Of a stretch of 64,000 nt of DNA, positions 23,701 to 36,136 are shown piece after piece. Below the pieces are notes generated by a model. The model had not been told where the DNA came from and did no database searches. It worked only from the letters and a program-made list of their open reading frames with translations. Every line of letters begins with the position of its first letter. The stretch's first letter is position 1. Origin of the DNA: Straminergon stramineum (lineage: Eukaryota > Streptophyta > Bryopsida > Hypnales > Calliergonaceae); NCBI GenBank assembly GCA_963920665.1, contig OY987267.1, forward strand, positions 8,184,001-8,248,000, in the 5' to 3' direction. The position numbers were made by a program, and so were the translations under genes.

Positions 23701-26700
23701 GTAGTCATACGTCGTTATCCCCTGCAACAGTGTCAATTGTTCCATTATTAGGAGACATCTCATAACTTCGCCATACTCATGACATTGATTTGCTTAAGAT
23801 CAAAGTGAGAGACTTCCACACATGATCTTGTATTTTTTTCACATCTAAACTTCATACTCCGTATCTACCTTGTGCATGAGGATGAGGTGGAAGCAAAAGA
23901 GCTGCGTGAGCGGTGCAGTTGCCAGGAACGCAAGGAAGGTCAAGATTAACTGCAGCACAAAAATCAACAAATTGGTGAGAAACCAGACCCGTCCGCAAAA
24001 AATGTAGAATTCAAACTCCCATGTTCTTAAACCCTTAAACCCCGCACAGTAACTGAGAATGCAGACTTGGACTTTTGTAGGCACAAACAAATTATGGTCT
24101 CAGAAGAATCTAAATCTAGACAGAAGGTCTTCATGTTTGCAAGTTCTCCTTTTTTCCATATATAACTAATTTAGAACCTTGCACAAAAAATTATGAAGCA
24201 CCCAGTGACCAAGCTAGTCACATAGCAGAAATTGCTTTTCCCACCTACTAGAGTGTAATTCATCCGTTCTAGTCCCACAATCAGCTCTTGAAAGCATTTA
24301 TAATCTATTCAATGGACGTAAAAGACTCTTAGGGGGCTACAAAACATGTATTCAAGTTTTGACCACAAAGAATGTCAGATGTAAACATGACCCAAAATCA
24401 CATAAACTTGTTTTTATCATTCACCTATTTGATCATAGATTTCTATATTAGTTTCTTGTTGAGGTTTGTACATTGTAAATTTTCAAAACTCTTCTTGCAA
24501 AGATCCCATAGCTCAAAGACTACAAGTACGCTGCACCTCAAAAACTAATTTTTTTTCTTTTCAAGAAAATGGAGCTTCAGGAATGACTACAAAAATGAGG
24601 TTTACCAGATTACAATCTAAAAAAATCAATATAATCCAAAAGGATTTTCTAATTTTTTTTAAATCCTTACAAAATCACAAATATTCATTCCAGAATCAAT
24701 ATTAGAAGGATTTTTCAATTTTCAGTTTCAAATTTCATCAATAAATATCAATAGGGATAGGGCAACTGCAAATCCAACCGCAGGGATTCAGAAGATTTGA
24801 TCCAAGGGTCACAGGGTCAATCAACCGACAGAAACCTCAGATCTATAATCCATATTTCAAGAGCCGTAAGCACTTCAAGCTTTCAACCTCGGGTTTTAAG
24901 AGGTCAAGGCACTTGGAACTCATAACCATGGCTCTCCAAAACCCGCCATTCTAAGAAACATGACCATTGAACTTGTGCTCAAAACTCTGAGAATTAGTAC
25001 TTTCTAGAGAGCTTTAAGAACTAGGACTTTCAAATTCTCAAGTGGGTTTTGAGCAATGTTGTGAGAGTAAAGGGTGATTCTCACCACCATCTTCAAGAAT
25101 GATTCATATATATAATCATTGGCACATAACCGTTTGTGATAGTAAATACCCTTATATGAACTACTCTAGAAGATTGTAGTAATATAAAGATGGCATAACC
25201 ACTCTTTTCCTGCACAACATTGGTTCTGAGGTGGGCAACAAGAATCTTGAGTTTCAAAGATATAAATGAATCTCAGCTGAGCTTCAGTATTCAGATGGAC
25301 ACTCCAAAACTGCTCAGATTCCTCAAAACTTAGCCATTCCTATGCCAGAAAAATGTCACGTAATTCCGCCAATTTTAACGAATATGACGATGGTTGCTAC
25401 GGTGGTGTGCATCGAAGTGACATGTGACATGGTGGCTACAAGGCAAGGCTTACCAGCACTGTAATGAAGGCCGCACGAGGGAAGCTCCGGCCAAGTTTAT
25501 CACTAATTTCTTGGTCAAAAGAGGATTGGTCACTGAAGCAGCGCACCATCACCACGATGCCCACTGCCCACTCCAATATGAGCTTCCAACAAGAACAACA
25601 GAGGACATTCAACAAATCAGCTCCCAAACGTGAAAATCTCATTCATATGAAACTTTTTTACCAAAATCGACGCGAAATTCAGAGAACCAAAGCTCATAAA
25701 ATACTGACAAGAAGGTGTAATTAAGAACTGCTCATACCATCAGCAGGCACGACACCATCAGTGCCACAAAGAGTTTGTAGTTCCGTGTTCCCACACAGTT
25801 GTTTAGCCACTGCATCCATGTCCCAGTATAAAATCCCCTTCGTCAGGTACTTTAACAACTTCTAATCAGCTTTGCCTAATCACGACCGAAGCATTAATTG
25901 CCTCATGATGTATGTATCAGAATAATTGCAAGCCATGAAATGGAAAGAAGAAAGGCAGCCTTTTCTACCCGGCAGTGATGATCAAATCCAAGCACGCACT
26001 TGTCACATGCCCTGCAGTGCTTGCTGTGAAATGATATCTGCACTCAATTCAAGCCATGAGGTTCTCAGCAACTGTTGGTTTACCTTGCTAAGCCAGGCAC
26101 ACGTGTATACTCTTCATTTACAGACACCAGATTCGGCACAGGAGTACTTACAGACAGAACACTTTCTTGTGTACTAATAAAAACTAAGATGAGATATCAA
26201 TCTCTGGAATTATCACAAGCCCTACTTGCTCCATTCAGTAATGTTTGTAATTTATGATGGTCTTTTGAAGTCTTCGTCTCAAGGGTCTTCAGATCACAGA
26301 ATTCGGAGGAAGAAAACCTGTCGTATGTTCAGTTTGCTCCTCCATAGTACAAACCTACCAACTGGACTGTTTTACATATGTAATTTTTACGTGCATTACT
26401 GTAAATGGCTTTGCTACTGGGAGCAGGGGTCAGCAAAATAGGGAAAAATTCACACTCTAGTGCCTGCGCGCACGTTGAAGGTACACAAGTGGAATTGCTG
26501 GCCTTTAAATTAGTCTCAGATTCTGGACTTGGAGTTAAGGTGAATGAATTTTTGACTGCAAATCTAGCTATTGCCACCAACAAGCAGATGCACAAGTTGT
26601 TGGGTTTCTCGTCAGTACTAGTGGAGACAAAAAAAGTGATGAACTCACATCAGCATCGCAAATGCTACAGTAGAGAAGCTCCTCGTCTGGGCGCACTTCT

Positions 26701-27825
26701 GCTGGCTCTCGTTGTTGCCTCTGACAACACTCCAGTGGCTTGAACCCAGTCGGTTCATGGCCTTCTTCTCGAATCCCTAAGTGACTCTGTAAGCTTTTCT
26801 TCGGTTCATCTCCATCGTCGCCTTCGCCTGCGTCCCCTTCCCTGCTTGGCCCTGTCTCGGCCTCTTTCTTAGGGTTGTAATGCTCCTGCGATCGATAGAC
26901 ACCTGGATCGGCAGGATCAATCCATGTGCAGGCGATGTAGAGGAAACACACTGCTCCCACCTGTAACGCAAACAGACGTAGCAGGACAAAGAATTTAACC
27001 CCAGGATTCGACATTTACTTGCAACCTCATATCCATTGAAATGGCAGATTGGCATATTGAAACCTGAAATCTAGAACAGTCCTGGTTTAGGGTGATTATA
27101 GGCATTTGAGCGTGAGAATTCTGGGGCTCTGAAACACGCAACTTCAACGAGTATGACCATTTTGAAGCTCAGAAATCAGAGGAAGTAGTAAAGTTAGTCC
27201 CAAGGTATAATTGACTTACTAGTGGAGTAAAACAACCGATTATCACGAACTTCAACGTTCTAGTGCCCAGGAACGGAGCAAAGAACACATAGAATGAGAA
27301 GGCCAGCGTACAGAAGACTGCAATTGCCACTGTCTGCACCACACAAACGCAAATTGCGCTCAAATTCCCGTTGCCATTTGCATAGAAAGTTAAATGATTA
27401 CCCCTGCAAGCCGAAGTCCCGTACCATCTCTACCAGATTGCACTGAACAGATCAGTTCCTTTGAGAAAACGGATCGTATTATCACTTGGAATACACTGAT
27501 AAAGCTGAATTGGAGCAGGAGGAGTGTTTGAAAGACCTAATTGAATACTACGTAATTCAAGGAACCTATCGCTCATTTCCGATCAATGGCTACAGTGGAC
27601 TCGACCGTTAGGGCAACAGTACTTCCTCATGTCTGACGAAGACTTTGAAACCTAAAACCTGCAACTTGTGCACACACACACCACTGCGGCAGACGCTACC
27701 ACTCCGCTTCCCATCTACTCAATCTCGCCAGTGATTGACTTCGTCAAATCTGCAATGAATCGAAAAAAAGAAAAAGCACTTGCCTGCAGAGGATGAAACG
27801 GAGGCTGCCAGCCATGATTTCGCAT
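20768..27825 (-). CDS. DHHC-type protein S-acyltransferase (plant PAT)
   Basis: Eleven exons (27784-27825, 27220-27333, 26649-26960, 25969-26037, 25738-25809, 25454-25582, 23869-23949, 23527-23721, 22782-23010, 21744-22346, 20768-21093) join in frame to 723 residues. The enzyme palmitoylates cysteines of membrane-associated proteins. Residues 1-14 (MRNHGWQPPFHPLQ) are the typical plant N terminus. Two membrane segments span about 15-65, ending at DPADPG (67-72). The cysteine-rich domain runs CSIC...HCRACDKC to the catalytic DHHC at 175-178, followed by RWLNNCVGTRNY. Two more membrane segments follow (about 190-265), then a TTYD version of the TTxE motif at 276-279. Residues 280-723 are a long hydrophilic Ser/Pro-rich tail, as in the longer plant PATs. 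Intron 1 uses a GC donor (27782-27783, CAG|GCAAGT). The start is set by the conserved first exon. Confidence 0.92.
21350..21590. repeat. Internal duplication in the last PAT intron
   Basis: Within intron 10 (21094-21743) 21345-21420 and 21515-21590 share 'catcttacatcctc', 'tttacatcaa', 'gagtttcca' and 'acatcct', giving two imperfect direct repeats about 170 bp apart. The motif ACATCCT recurs several more times nearby. No protein-coding role. Confidence 0.5.
22630..22668. repeat. Short tandem repeat in a PAT intron
   Basis: Nearly three head-to-tail copies of the 13-bp unit 'attggcatattaa' lie in intron 9 of the S-acyltransferase gene. Simple repeat. Confidence 0.7.
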
Positions 27826-28941
27826 TGTGCGCTCGTCCACCCCTCAAAAGTGAAGCAAGACGCCTCTTCCCTCAAACACTACTTGCGATTGCTCACATGG
27901 ATCATGAGCATGAATTCAAGCTGCCAAACTACTACTTGATTCCTTTCCCTTCCGCCAACACACGATTACCACCAAATCTCCAGCACCCCAATAAAATCCC
28001 GCATACACCACTAACCATCCAAGTCACGAAACCTCGACACCCACACGTCCTAGCTACCAGACTGAGCAGGAATTAATTCAATCGTCCCACACAGAGATTC
28101 ACCTCGTGGACCACATTGGAATCAGTGGCTAAGTCCTAACTCTCAAGTCCACAAAAGCTCCCACTGATCGATCGAAAATTGCAACAAGCGCAGACAGTCA
28201 GTATCAACAAGCTTCAGGAGACTCTATCAAGGATCCAGCACCATATCCACGGCCCTCTCTCTCCATCGATCCTCAAAGCTGCTCTCAAGGTTAGACTAGC
28301 TAGTCCCGACAGTACGAGTGCGCGTCACGAGCTCCTACAAAGCTAGGAGAACGAGGACTAGTCGTCTTCCAAGGAGCAATCATTCTGAAACTCGTCTCTC
28401 TCTATCAAATCCTCTCGAAAAGTCCTCTCTTGCAAATATTATTACGTGTAAATTACGTGTCTTCTTGTTATGGTGCTGGTGGCCTGGAGGAGACCTTCAG
28501 AAACGCCGGGTGTACTGTACCATTCAGTAGAGTGCGGGAGAGATCCGTTCAAAAGGGCAAATCCGTTCCCCCATATGAGAGCCCTGCAGTGCACGAATAT
28601 AGATCTTTCGGCTATCTTGGGACACAACGGTCTGGACTCTGGAGAATTGAGTGAGGTGAGGCGGCCTTGAGCGCTGCACGTGGGGCCGTCTCTTTGCGAG
28701 CGCAGCAGGTAATAACAGTGGTACAGTGGTACCCCTACCTTAATTCTTCAAAGCCTTTATTCTTTCTTTTTCTCCTTTTGTACGGGATTAGCATGTACCG
28801 GCTTTGTACATGTTACCGCTTTACCAGCTGGAAGATCTACGAAAGGCGGTGACTTTGTTAAATTGGCTGTGGAGTATTGGACTGGGGCCGGAGGAGGGCT
28901 TTGCATCGGAAGAAGTCTCACCCGGATTTGTCGTATTAGTG
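27826..28941. other. Upstream region of the S-acyltransferase gene
   Basis: Base composition is near balanced to about 28850, as expected for a promoter and 5' UTR. Short open frames on both strands (for example 27780-28076 and 28318-28654, plus) overlap each other and have no motifs. No divergent gene was recognised. Confidence 0.45.
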
Positions 28942-29102
28942 CATGTTACGAAATGAACTTACGTATGGTTATCCCTTTTTGCTAACGGAGGAACATTTGC
29001 ACCTATAATATTTGGGACGACATCTTCAACATGAGTGATACACATATAATAGGTATAAATATTCCTCCCTTGTAAACTAATGTAAGTTCATTTCGTACCA
29101 TG
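28942..29102. mobile_element. Foldback MITE, 161 bp
   Basis: Terminal arms at 28942-28962 and 29082-29102 are inverted (left CATGTTACGAAATGAACTTA; the right arm differs by one base). A second inner inverted pair follows, 'ggaggaacatttgcacctat' against 'ggaggaatatttatacctat', so nearly the whole element can fold. No coding content. No clear target duplication. Confidence 0.65.
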
Positions 29103-30452
29103 AACTATTGGTCTAGGGCAAACATGAGAAATGTATCCTAAGAAAGTTTGAATTGTTACTTCTAGGGAATTGCATCTCGTTATGACCCCTTTCTTTGTAG
29201 ACTCTTGCGTGAAATGTACTATCTTAATTTGTAAGAGTCTAGGGTCACTTTTAGATATACTTCATTTTCAACAATTTAGAAATTCATTGTTTATTTGTAC
29301 AATGTCCAAAAAATGCATGAGAAGGGAATCCAGAATCCTCTTTTTGACTTCCAACAAGATCGAGTAACAAAAAAATACATTATTTTATAAGAGGAAAAAT
29401 GATCAATTGCTTATTCAAACACTTCTAGATGTAGATATTTTACTCAAAAAGTTAGCTAATGCTACAAAGACAAAGCCTCTCTTATTGTAGCAACTTTGTT
29501 TCAATTATATTGGATATTGCAAGAAATAACCTTCACTAAAAGTAACCTTTGATAGAGTTTTTTGGGATCCTCAGATTTAAATGCAAAATTTGAATGCTCA
29601 ATTATTTATTCAGCTAGAAGTATGAACATTCATACAAAAGATAAATCTACTATTATAGAATTTTATATCAATTTAGTGATTCCATCCCCTAAGAAAAGGG
29701 GAATTTATTGTTGATTATTCCTTTCAAAAATTTTTACTACTTTGGACAAAATTTCCACTTAGGAAAAAGATGTCTAATTAACCATGTTTTCTAAGATGTG
29801 AATGCTAGGTAGATTCATTGTCCATGTTTTTTTTGTTCATTAATTTTGAAGAGAACCAAAAGCAATTGTCATTAAAGTAACAAAGCTATTTACATCAATT
29901 GTCATGGATGAAACATGCAAGACATGGATGAAATCTAATGGATTCACCCACAATTGCATATATTTAAAAAAGAATGGCTTTATAACCTTGTAAGAATGTT
30001 ATAGTAGATCTTGTTTCCATAAATATAATTTATCATCGATTGGATGTTGGTCTTATATGAAGCAAGAGATCATCCAGTATAATAGGATTGGGTTGTTTGG
30101 ACAATGAAGTGGCATCCAAAGTCTAAAGAAGCAACTGCATATCAAAAAAAATATCAAATGTAGCTTATCATAAATGAAAAAAAATCCTGCAAGGTATACA
30201 TTAGCTTGCTACTAGCAATATAATACCCCTTGATGTTCTTCTACAAAAATAGAGTTACAATACAAATAAAAAGCTTGCCCTATGACTTATGAAGAATCAG
30301 AAGACCAGGAATTGAAATTTTTTTTTCGATTCTCCCTTGATTGTCATCCCATGTACCCAAGGTCTTTTTGCCACCTTTGTATGCTTGAAGTGGCCCTAAG
30401 TCAACAATTATAATAAAAAAGCTTCAATAGTATTTTTGGAGTCAAAAGATAG
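29103..30452. other. AT-rich repeat-like intergenic DNA
   Basis: No gene, RNA or terminal repeat recognised. The sequence is low-complexity and similar in style to the bodies of the TTAA elements nearby. Confidence 0.5.
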
Positions 30453-30518
30453 TTAACCTCTAAATGATTGAAAAGCCCATATTTGGCTTTCACATTTTCT
30501 AGGGAAGCCATTGTAACC
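30453..30518. mobile_element. Left-end fragment of a TTAA element
   Basis: Starts TTAACCTCTAAATGATTG and continues 'aaaagcccat...cacattttct...aagccattgtaa', colinear with the first 80 bp of the element at 32545-33261, including the upstream context 'agtcaaaaga/ggtagttaacc'. It breaks off at about 30512, where a second 'taacccctaaaagaccaag' terminus begins. It is therefore a truncated copy. Confidence 0.5.
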
Positions 30519-31631
30519 CCTAAAAGACCAAGGTTGAGATTTTGTAAGCTTGTGAGCTTGTAAGCATACAATTATTAAGAGATTCCATCTAAAATTTTTG
30601 GCTAAAATTTATTACTTTTGATAAATTTTATTAATACTTATTACTGTGTATCTATTACCGTGATCCCTTGAACAACCTTAATGTGCCATTTACTGGATTT
30701 ATCAAATGGTGATTAATTAGGATTCTTTTGAAATCAAATGAGGTTGTTCCATTGAAATTTAGATTTTTATGATCACCCCCTTCTTGTTGTTTAGTACCCC
30801 GCGTCAAGGGGTACCAAGCAACAAGGGGGGATTGATCAATCAAATGACCATTTCATCAAGATGGAAGAGTTGGATCCCCATGAGTTCCCATAAGAAGACA
30901 ATGATCATATAATCAACATTTTGGTCTAACTAAGTTCATTCCTTACACAAATAATCCCTATCAACTAAATTTTTTCTTAAAATTATAACAATCTTAACAA
31001 TAGTTTCTAAAATGTTAACAAGTCAAATTATCAACACATTAAAACATAAGTGTAGGTACCTCCCCCATCGACCCTAAGAAGATCCATGCTACTACAAGAT
31101 ATTGATCAACAAAAATGAAACTTGATGTAACTAAGTTCTTTCCACACATTGACACATGTAATGAAATCTTATCAACAATTTTTTTTTCTAAAATTTAAGC
31201 AAATCCAATACCAACACATCAACAAAAAATTATTGGTGCCTTCCCCTTGACTCCAAAAGGGTCCATGCTCTTATAGGACAATGATCAACCAATATTGTAA
31301 ACAAACTTATTTCCATCTTTCACATCAATTGGGTTCTTCATCTTCATAGTTTGTACTTTTGGACAAGATTGAAAATTAGAATTTTCATCTGAATTCTACA
31401 TATCCACATTAATAAGTTCACGATAATAAGTCTATGGTAGTAGGTACTAAAATTTACTAAAAATCAGAAATTTTTATCCAAATTTTAAGATGGAATCTAT
31501 TTTTAGAAACATTAAGTTTTCTAATGCTTTTTCAAATTTTTGAGCTCAATGCTCACATAATCCGTGCTTAACTCTCATAGGCTTGTGCTCTCACGCTCAC
31601 AAGATAGCATGGCCGCCTAAAAGACCAAGGT
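30519..31631. mobile_element. Insertion flanked by a 16-bp direct repeat
   Basis: The 16-mer CCTAAAAGACCAAGGT occurs at 30519-30534 and again at 31616-31631. The sequence after 31631 continues as the body of a TTAA element homologous to 11100-12000, so 30535-31615 looks inserted into it. Near the ends of the insert lie inverted motifs: 'cttgtgagc' on both sides, and 'agattccatctaaaatttt' against 'aaattttaagatggaatct'. A 16-bp duplication is long for most DNA transposons, so the class is unclear. No protein-coding frame. Confidence 0.5.
30771..30837. repeat. Strong imperfect hairpin
   Basis: Arms 30771-30800 and 30808-30837 pair over about 30 bp with a few mismatches around a 7-nt loop (GCGTCAA). 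The tip pairs GTACCCC with GGGGTAC. It is GC-rich against a very AT-rich background and sits inside the insertion 30519-31631. A foldback element or small-RNA precursor is possible; neither is shown. Confidence 0.6.
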
Positions 31632-32544
31632 ATTTTTCCATCAAAAAACACTCAAAATTGTTGTTTCTAATGGCTGCCAAGTGCAAAACTTTTTAAATCT
31701 TGTATTTTTTATATATTTAACCATAGAATCTTGCAAATAACTAGTGTGTTTTAGTGTGGAAGAAACTCTAGAAACTTTCATAACATAGATTGCAAGATAT
31801 TTGTGTTTAAAGTGAAGATTTTTTTTCTTTTTGAACCTTGTCTAATTAGATTTCAAAACTTTGAATCGTCTTAACTTAAAAAATTTGCAAAATATATTTT
31901 GAACTTAAAATTTTCTATTTTGAAGAAATGAATTGAAATTCTTTTGAAAAATTTTACTAGAAAAAAGATTGATTTTTATTCTTAAAAAATGGTTAAATAG
32001 AAGTAGTGATGAGATTGATTGGACTTTGAATCATTAATAGCCCTAAGATGGAATTAAAATACACTTATTCCAATAGTGAGATTGTTTTAGGAAGAAAACA
32101 ATACCATGTCAAACTTGTTTTTTTTAAATCATGAAAATGGAGTTTAGAAATGGATTCTCTAAATTATTTTATGAAGAACATAATTGATTGCCCCCCAAGC
32201 AAGATTTTCTATAATATTCTAACCATTAGTCTAATAAAATGAATAAAAACTTTTTGTATAACAAAAATATTTTCTATAAAAGAGAAATTTTCAAATTTGA
32301 ATTTTGAATTTCTTCAATTTTTTTGTGTTGTCTAATGACCTCCATTTTAAGTGGCAAGTGGCAAAACTTTTGCTCCCGAGCACCAATTGAAAGAAAAATT
32401 ATTTTTCTAGAAAGCTCATGAGTTGTTTTTATCTTCAAAAGAAAACTCAAAAAATCATGCCAAAAATTGAAAATGTGGAAACCTTCCTAAACCTTGAAGG
32501 GTCCTCGAAGCCATAATCTTGGTCTTTTTGTAGTCAAAAGGTAG

Positions 32545-33261
32545 TTAACCCCTAAATGACTATTAAGAAGCCCTTATTGGGATTTTGCATTTTCTGGTCA
32601 AGCCATTGTAAATTGACAAAAAAATATTTTGAAAAATTATTTTTTGGATAGCAAGTGTGATATTACTAGCTTTTTAGAATGAGTTCAAATATAAACAATT
32701 GAAGAATTATGAGGTGAAACGTGTTTTCAATCTCAACCTAGGCAACAAAAAAAATGATTTTGATTAATCTTTCTAGTCCAACCATGAAATCATATAGCTA
32801 ACTCACTAAATTATATTGCATCAACATTTGAAAGTGAAGAAACTCACCGATTGTAAGATACTTACCTTGAAATTGTAAATAAAATTCATGACTTTGCACT
32901 TGCATAGCTCATCTTTCAATTTTTTCTAGACGAAATGTATGTATCTCACAACTTTTGAAGTTGGTGAGTTTCTCTAAAATTTAGTTGAAAATGCATGGAA
33001 AAAAATTCAAGAGAAAAAACCTCAATAACAAGAAGTTTTTCTTGTTGCTTGACTTGCTCAAGTTGAGAAGAAAAAGACTAAATTGGACATAACTGTGTAG
33101 CCATTAGTCCAAATTCTATGAAATTCATCTTGCATTCAAGACAATCCTTGTGTTCATTTATATGCAAAATTTTAACTATAGGATCAAAAAATTGATATTG
33201 CAATTGCTTACCTAAAATTGATAAAGGCCTAAGAAATACACCTGAGTCATTTAGGGATTAA
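32545..33261. mobile_element. 717-bp TTAA-flanked element
   Basis: Left terminus TTAACCCCTAAATGACT at 32545; right terminus, reverse complemented from 33261, TTAATCCCTAAATGACT. This is a 17-bp inverted repeat with one mismatch including TTAA. The AT-rich interior has no transposase frame. A truncated relative starts at 30453, and 49907-50567 has similar ends. Fits a piggyBac-like MITE. Confidence 0.65.
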
Positions 33262-34271
33262 GGGTGGGTGTAAGGAAGACTTGTAATATTTTTGTCACAT
33301 CGTGAATGTTAGAGTGTTTTTTCACCACAACTTTGAGAATAATGATTGAATGTCGTTGAAATTCAAAGTGAAGGTGGCCATAACCATTTTGATCTTATGG
33401 ATTTTGTTATTTTTTATTGTTTCTAAAATGAATTTTTGTGGATGATTTATTTTAAAAATTATCTCATACTGGATTTGTTGTTTTAATGTTGGGAGTAATT
33501 TTGAGTACAAATTCTAAAGAATTTATAGCTAATTGTTGAATGAGATGGTCTCCTAGAAGAGTAATTGAGCATTCTATTAAGGAATTTTTATAATGGTTGT
33601 ATAAAAATCCATTGACTAACTGAGTTTATTTCTTTTTTCATTTTGAACCATAGGAAAATATACTCTTTGGTAATTTGTTTAGAAAATGACCATCTTAGTA
33701 GAGTTTGTGAGAAGCAATAAATTCAAAAAAATTCATTTAATTATTTTCCTACTTTTTAATAAATTATAGAGTTAGGATACTAAACTATTTTGAGGATTTC
33801 ATACCCTAACTAGAGGATTGCAATTATACAAATTGAGAAATCAATCATACAAATATTGAAAAATCATTCATGAATATAAAATGTTTAGAGCACTTGCCAT
33901 GGCTTTCAAATCTTTTGATGCAAAATATTCCAAAAAACTTTAATGAGGGTCATTTTCAACCTCCACTACTTTGAAAAGACCTCCTCGTTTGTTCAAAAAT
34001 AGTGTTGTTTGAAAAATCAACTTGTAACCTATACAACTCATCAAAATTGTTCATTGAATACTTTGAGCCTACCATGTCATTATAGACTTAAGGGGTTAAA
34101 CTTAACTCAATTATGTGTATATACCAATAACAAAAGTTGCATACAAACAATTGGATTGTAACTCATCTATATCTCAAAATGACTATTTAACCATCCGTTA
34201 GCCATTCTTTATCCATAAGCCACTCTTTGAGTCCTGTGAGGTTACAAAATTAACATGCTCCCATTTATTTG
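33262..34271. other. AT-rich intergenic DNA, no gene seen
   Basis: No support for genes. A right-end-like 'taaggggttaa' at about 34088-34098 suggests another decayed TTAA element whose left end I could not place. Confidence 0.45.
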
Positions 34272-34497
34272 TTGTCCCCTTAGTGCTCCGAGATTCAAAT
34301 TTGGATGATGAATAGAGAGGTCCTAAGGGCTTTTTTGACTACAAAACTCCTCATTCATCCCAACCAATGCTTGATTTTTAAAAACCACACTCTTTATAAG
34401 ATAAATTGATGAAATTGAGGTAAATAATATATGATTATAAAGATATCAACAAAAATATGCAAAAATTCAAGAGAGGATTCATGTACTTAGGGGATAA
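34272..34497. mobile_element. Small TTAA-type MITE-like element (copy 2)
   Basis: Relative of 2517-2758. The ends read TTGTCCCCTTAGTGCTCC and, reverse complemented, TTATCCCCTAAGTACATG, so both target tetranucleotides have decayed while the CCCCTTAGT inverted terminus persists. Shares 'gatgaatagagaggtcctaa' type sequence and 'aaaaatatgcaaaaattcaa' with copy 1. Confidence 0.5.
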
Positions 34498-35083
34498 GGT
34501 AACCACTCCTAAAAACAACCCCTACTTTTGAAGAGAAATAGAACATGGAGGATACCCAAAATGGTGGGCATTAGAAGAACAAGTGTAAGGTGGAGTTGGG
34601 GGCCATTTTGGATAGTGAGTAGCTCTATTTATAGTACTATGGAGGTGACAACCTTACAAGTGGGTGATTTTGGGTACACTTCCTTTTGTTTTAACTTCTT
34701 CTCTAAAACATGTCTTGATACTACCAATGTCAATGTGCATCAAATGGATTTTGGCATCACTTGCATTACACTTTTAGCCTCCTACACCTTGAATCTTTGG
34801 TAATCTGTAACTAATTCACAATGCTTCTGAAATTATGGAACCACTTACATTTGGTTTCATAGTCCTTCACCAATGTGCAAAAATTGTTGTTCACTTTGTA
34901 GAGCATATTGTTTATGCCACACACCTTATTCATGTGATTTTAGGTGTAGATACCTTATCCCATTATGGTAACCTCATTAGGTTGAGCCTGCTCAACTCAC
35001 CATCGCAATGCACATGAAACTGTACTAATAGAAAAATACAAGGAAGCTGCAATATTCTATAGAAATAAATGTAGACAATGAGC
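34498..35083. other. Intergenic DNA, no gene seen
   Basis: Slightly less AT-rich than its surroundings. Two short open frames on the plus strand (34528-34803 and 34835-35017) have no motif. Nothing else recognised. Confidence 0.4.
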
Positions 35084-36051
35084 TTAACCCCTCACCGCCC
35101 AAGGCCTGAACAAGTCAAAAAACAACATTTTTTTTGAAGTGTTATAGATATAACTTTCACTGAGTTATAGAGATCTCAACCGTACAATATTGTAGTGCAC
35201 TTGTTGTAGATTACATGCACCAAATTTGGTGTCATTTGACCGCATAGATTGAAAGATTATAATGTTTTAGTGTTGAAAAAGGATGCTGAAGTTTTCCTAA
35301 AAATACATTTGGAGGTGACATTTGATTTCTAGCTCTACTCAAATGAAAAAACTTAAAACTATGAAGTGTTTCGAAATCAGCATGAAAACACATTGGTGAA
35401 AAAAAATATCATTCAATTGACTCATTGTGTCTCCAAAATGACTTTGAAATGTCAAAAAATAGCAAGAAAAGTTGCAAAAAATACATCAAAAATTGAACCT
35501 CCTTCTACTAAAATGCTTCTCAGTCACTCATAACTTCTTGTATTGATATGAAATTTTATACACACAAACTAGACTAGTATGCACAACTTCTCCAAAACAT
35601 ATTATTGGAAATGAACATTGTATGAAGAAGAAACAAGCCGCCAAAGTTGACTGTAATATGAAAATGTCAGGATTTTGAACTTCGAATTGATCCCATACAT
35701 TCAAAACAACCTGGATTCACATGAAAACTCTACCACAATAACTAGACTTCAAGGGAAACATAACCCAACAAATTTTATTGAAAACGAGCTTTGGGTGAAG
35801 GAGATACAAGCCCTCGAAGTTGCAGCCATCAAATGCAGTTTGCTGAATTCAAGTTGAACTTGTGAACTTCGATTGGCTTCCAAAACTTCAGAAAATCTTG
35901 GATTGATCTGAAAATTCTACCACACAAACTAGAATATAGAGCGCAGATTTTACAACAAGTTTTATTGAATTTGGACATCGGATGCAAAAGTTACAGCACT
36001 TTGAATTTGACTTGGGGACACTTTTGGTCCCCTTGGGCGGTGAGGGGTTAA
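35084..36051. mobile_element. 968-bp TTAA-flanked non-autonomous element (copy 2, piggyBac-like)
   Basis: Both ends carry TTAACCCCTCACCGCCCAAG as a perfect inverted repeat (TTAA plus 17 bp). Length is identical to copy 1 at 3094-4061, and sequence identity is high throughout, including the three internal subrepeats. Two equally long copies about 32 kb apart show that this was a mobile unit, not a local duplication. The perfect termini make this the better preserved copy. Confidence 0.75.
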
Positions 36052-36136
36052 TGAATCAGAACCATATGTTGAAATAATGTCACAGATACATGAGCTTCAA
36101 TTCACCAGCAATTGCTCCAGGGCAATCCACAATAAA

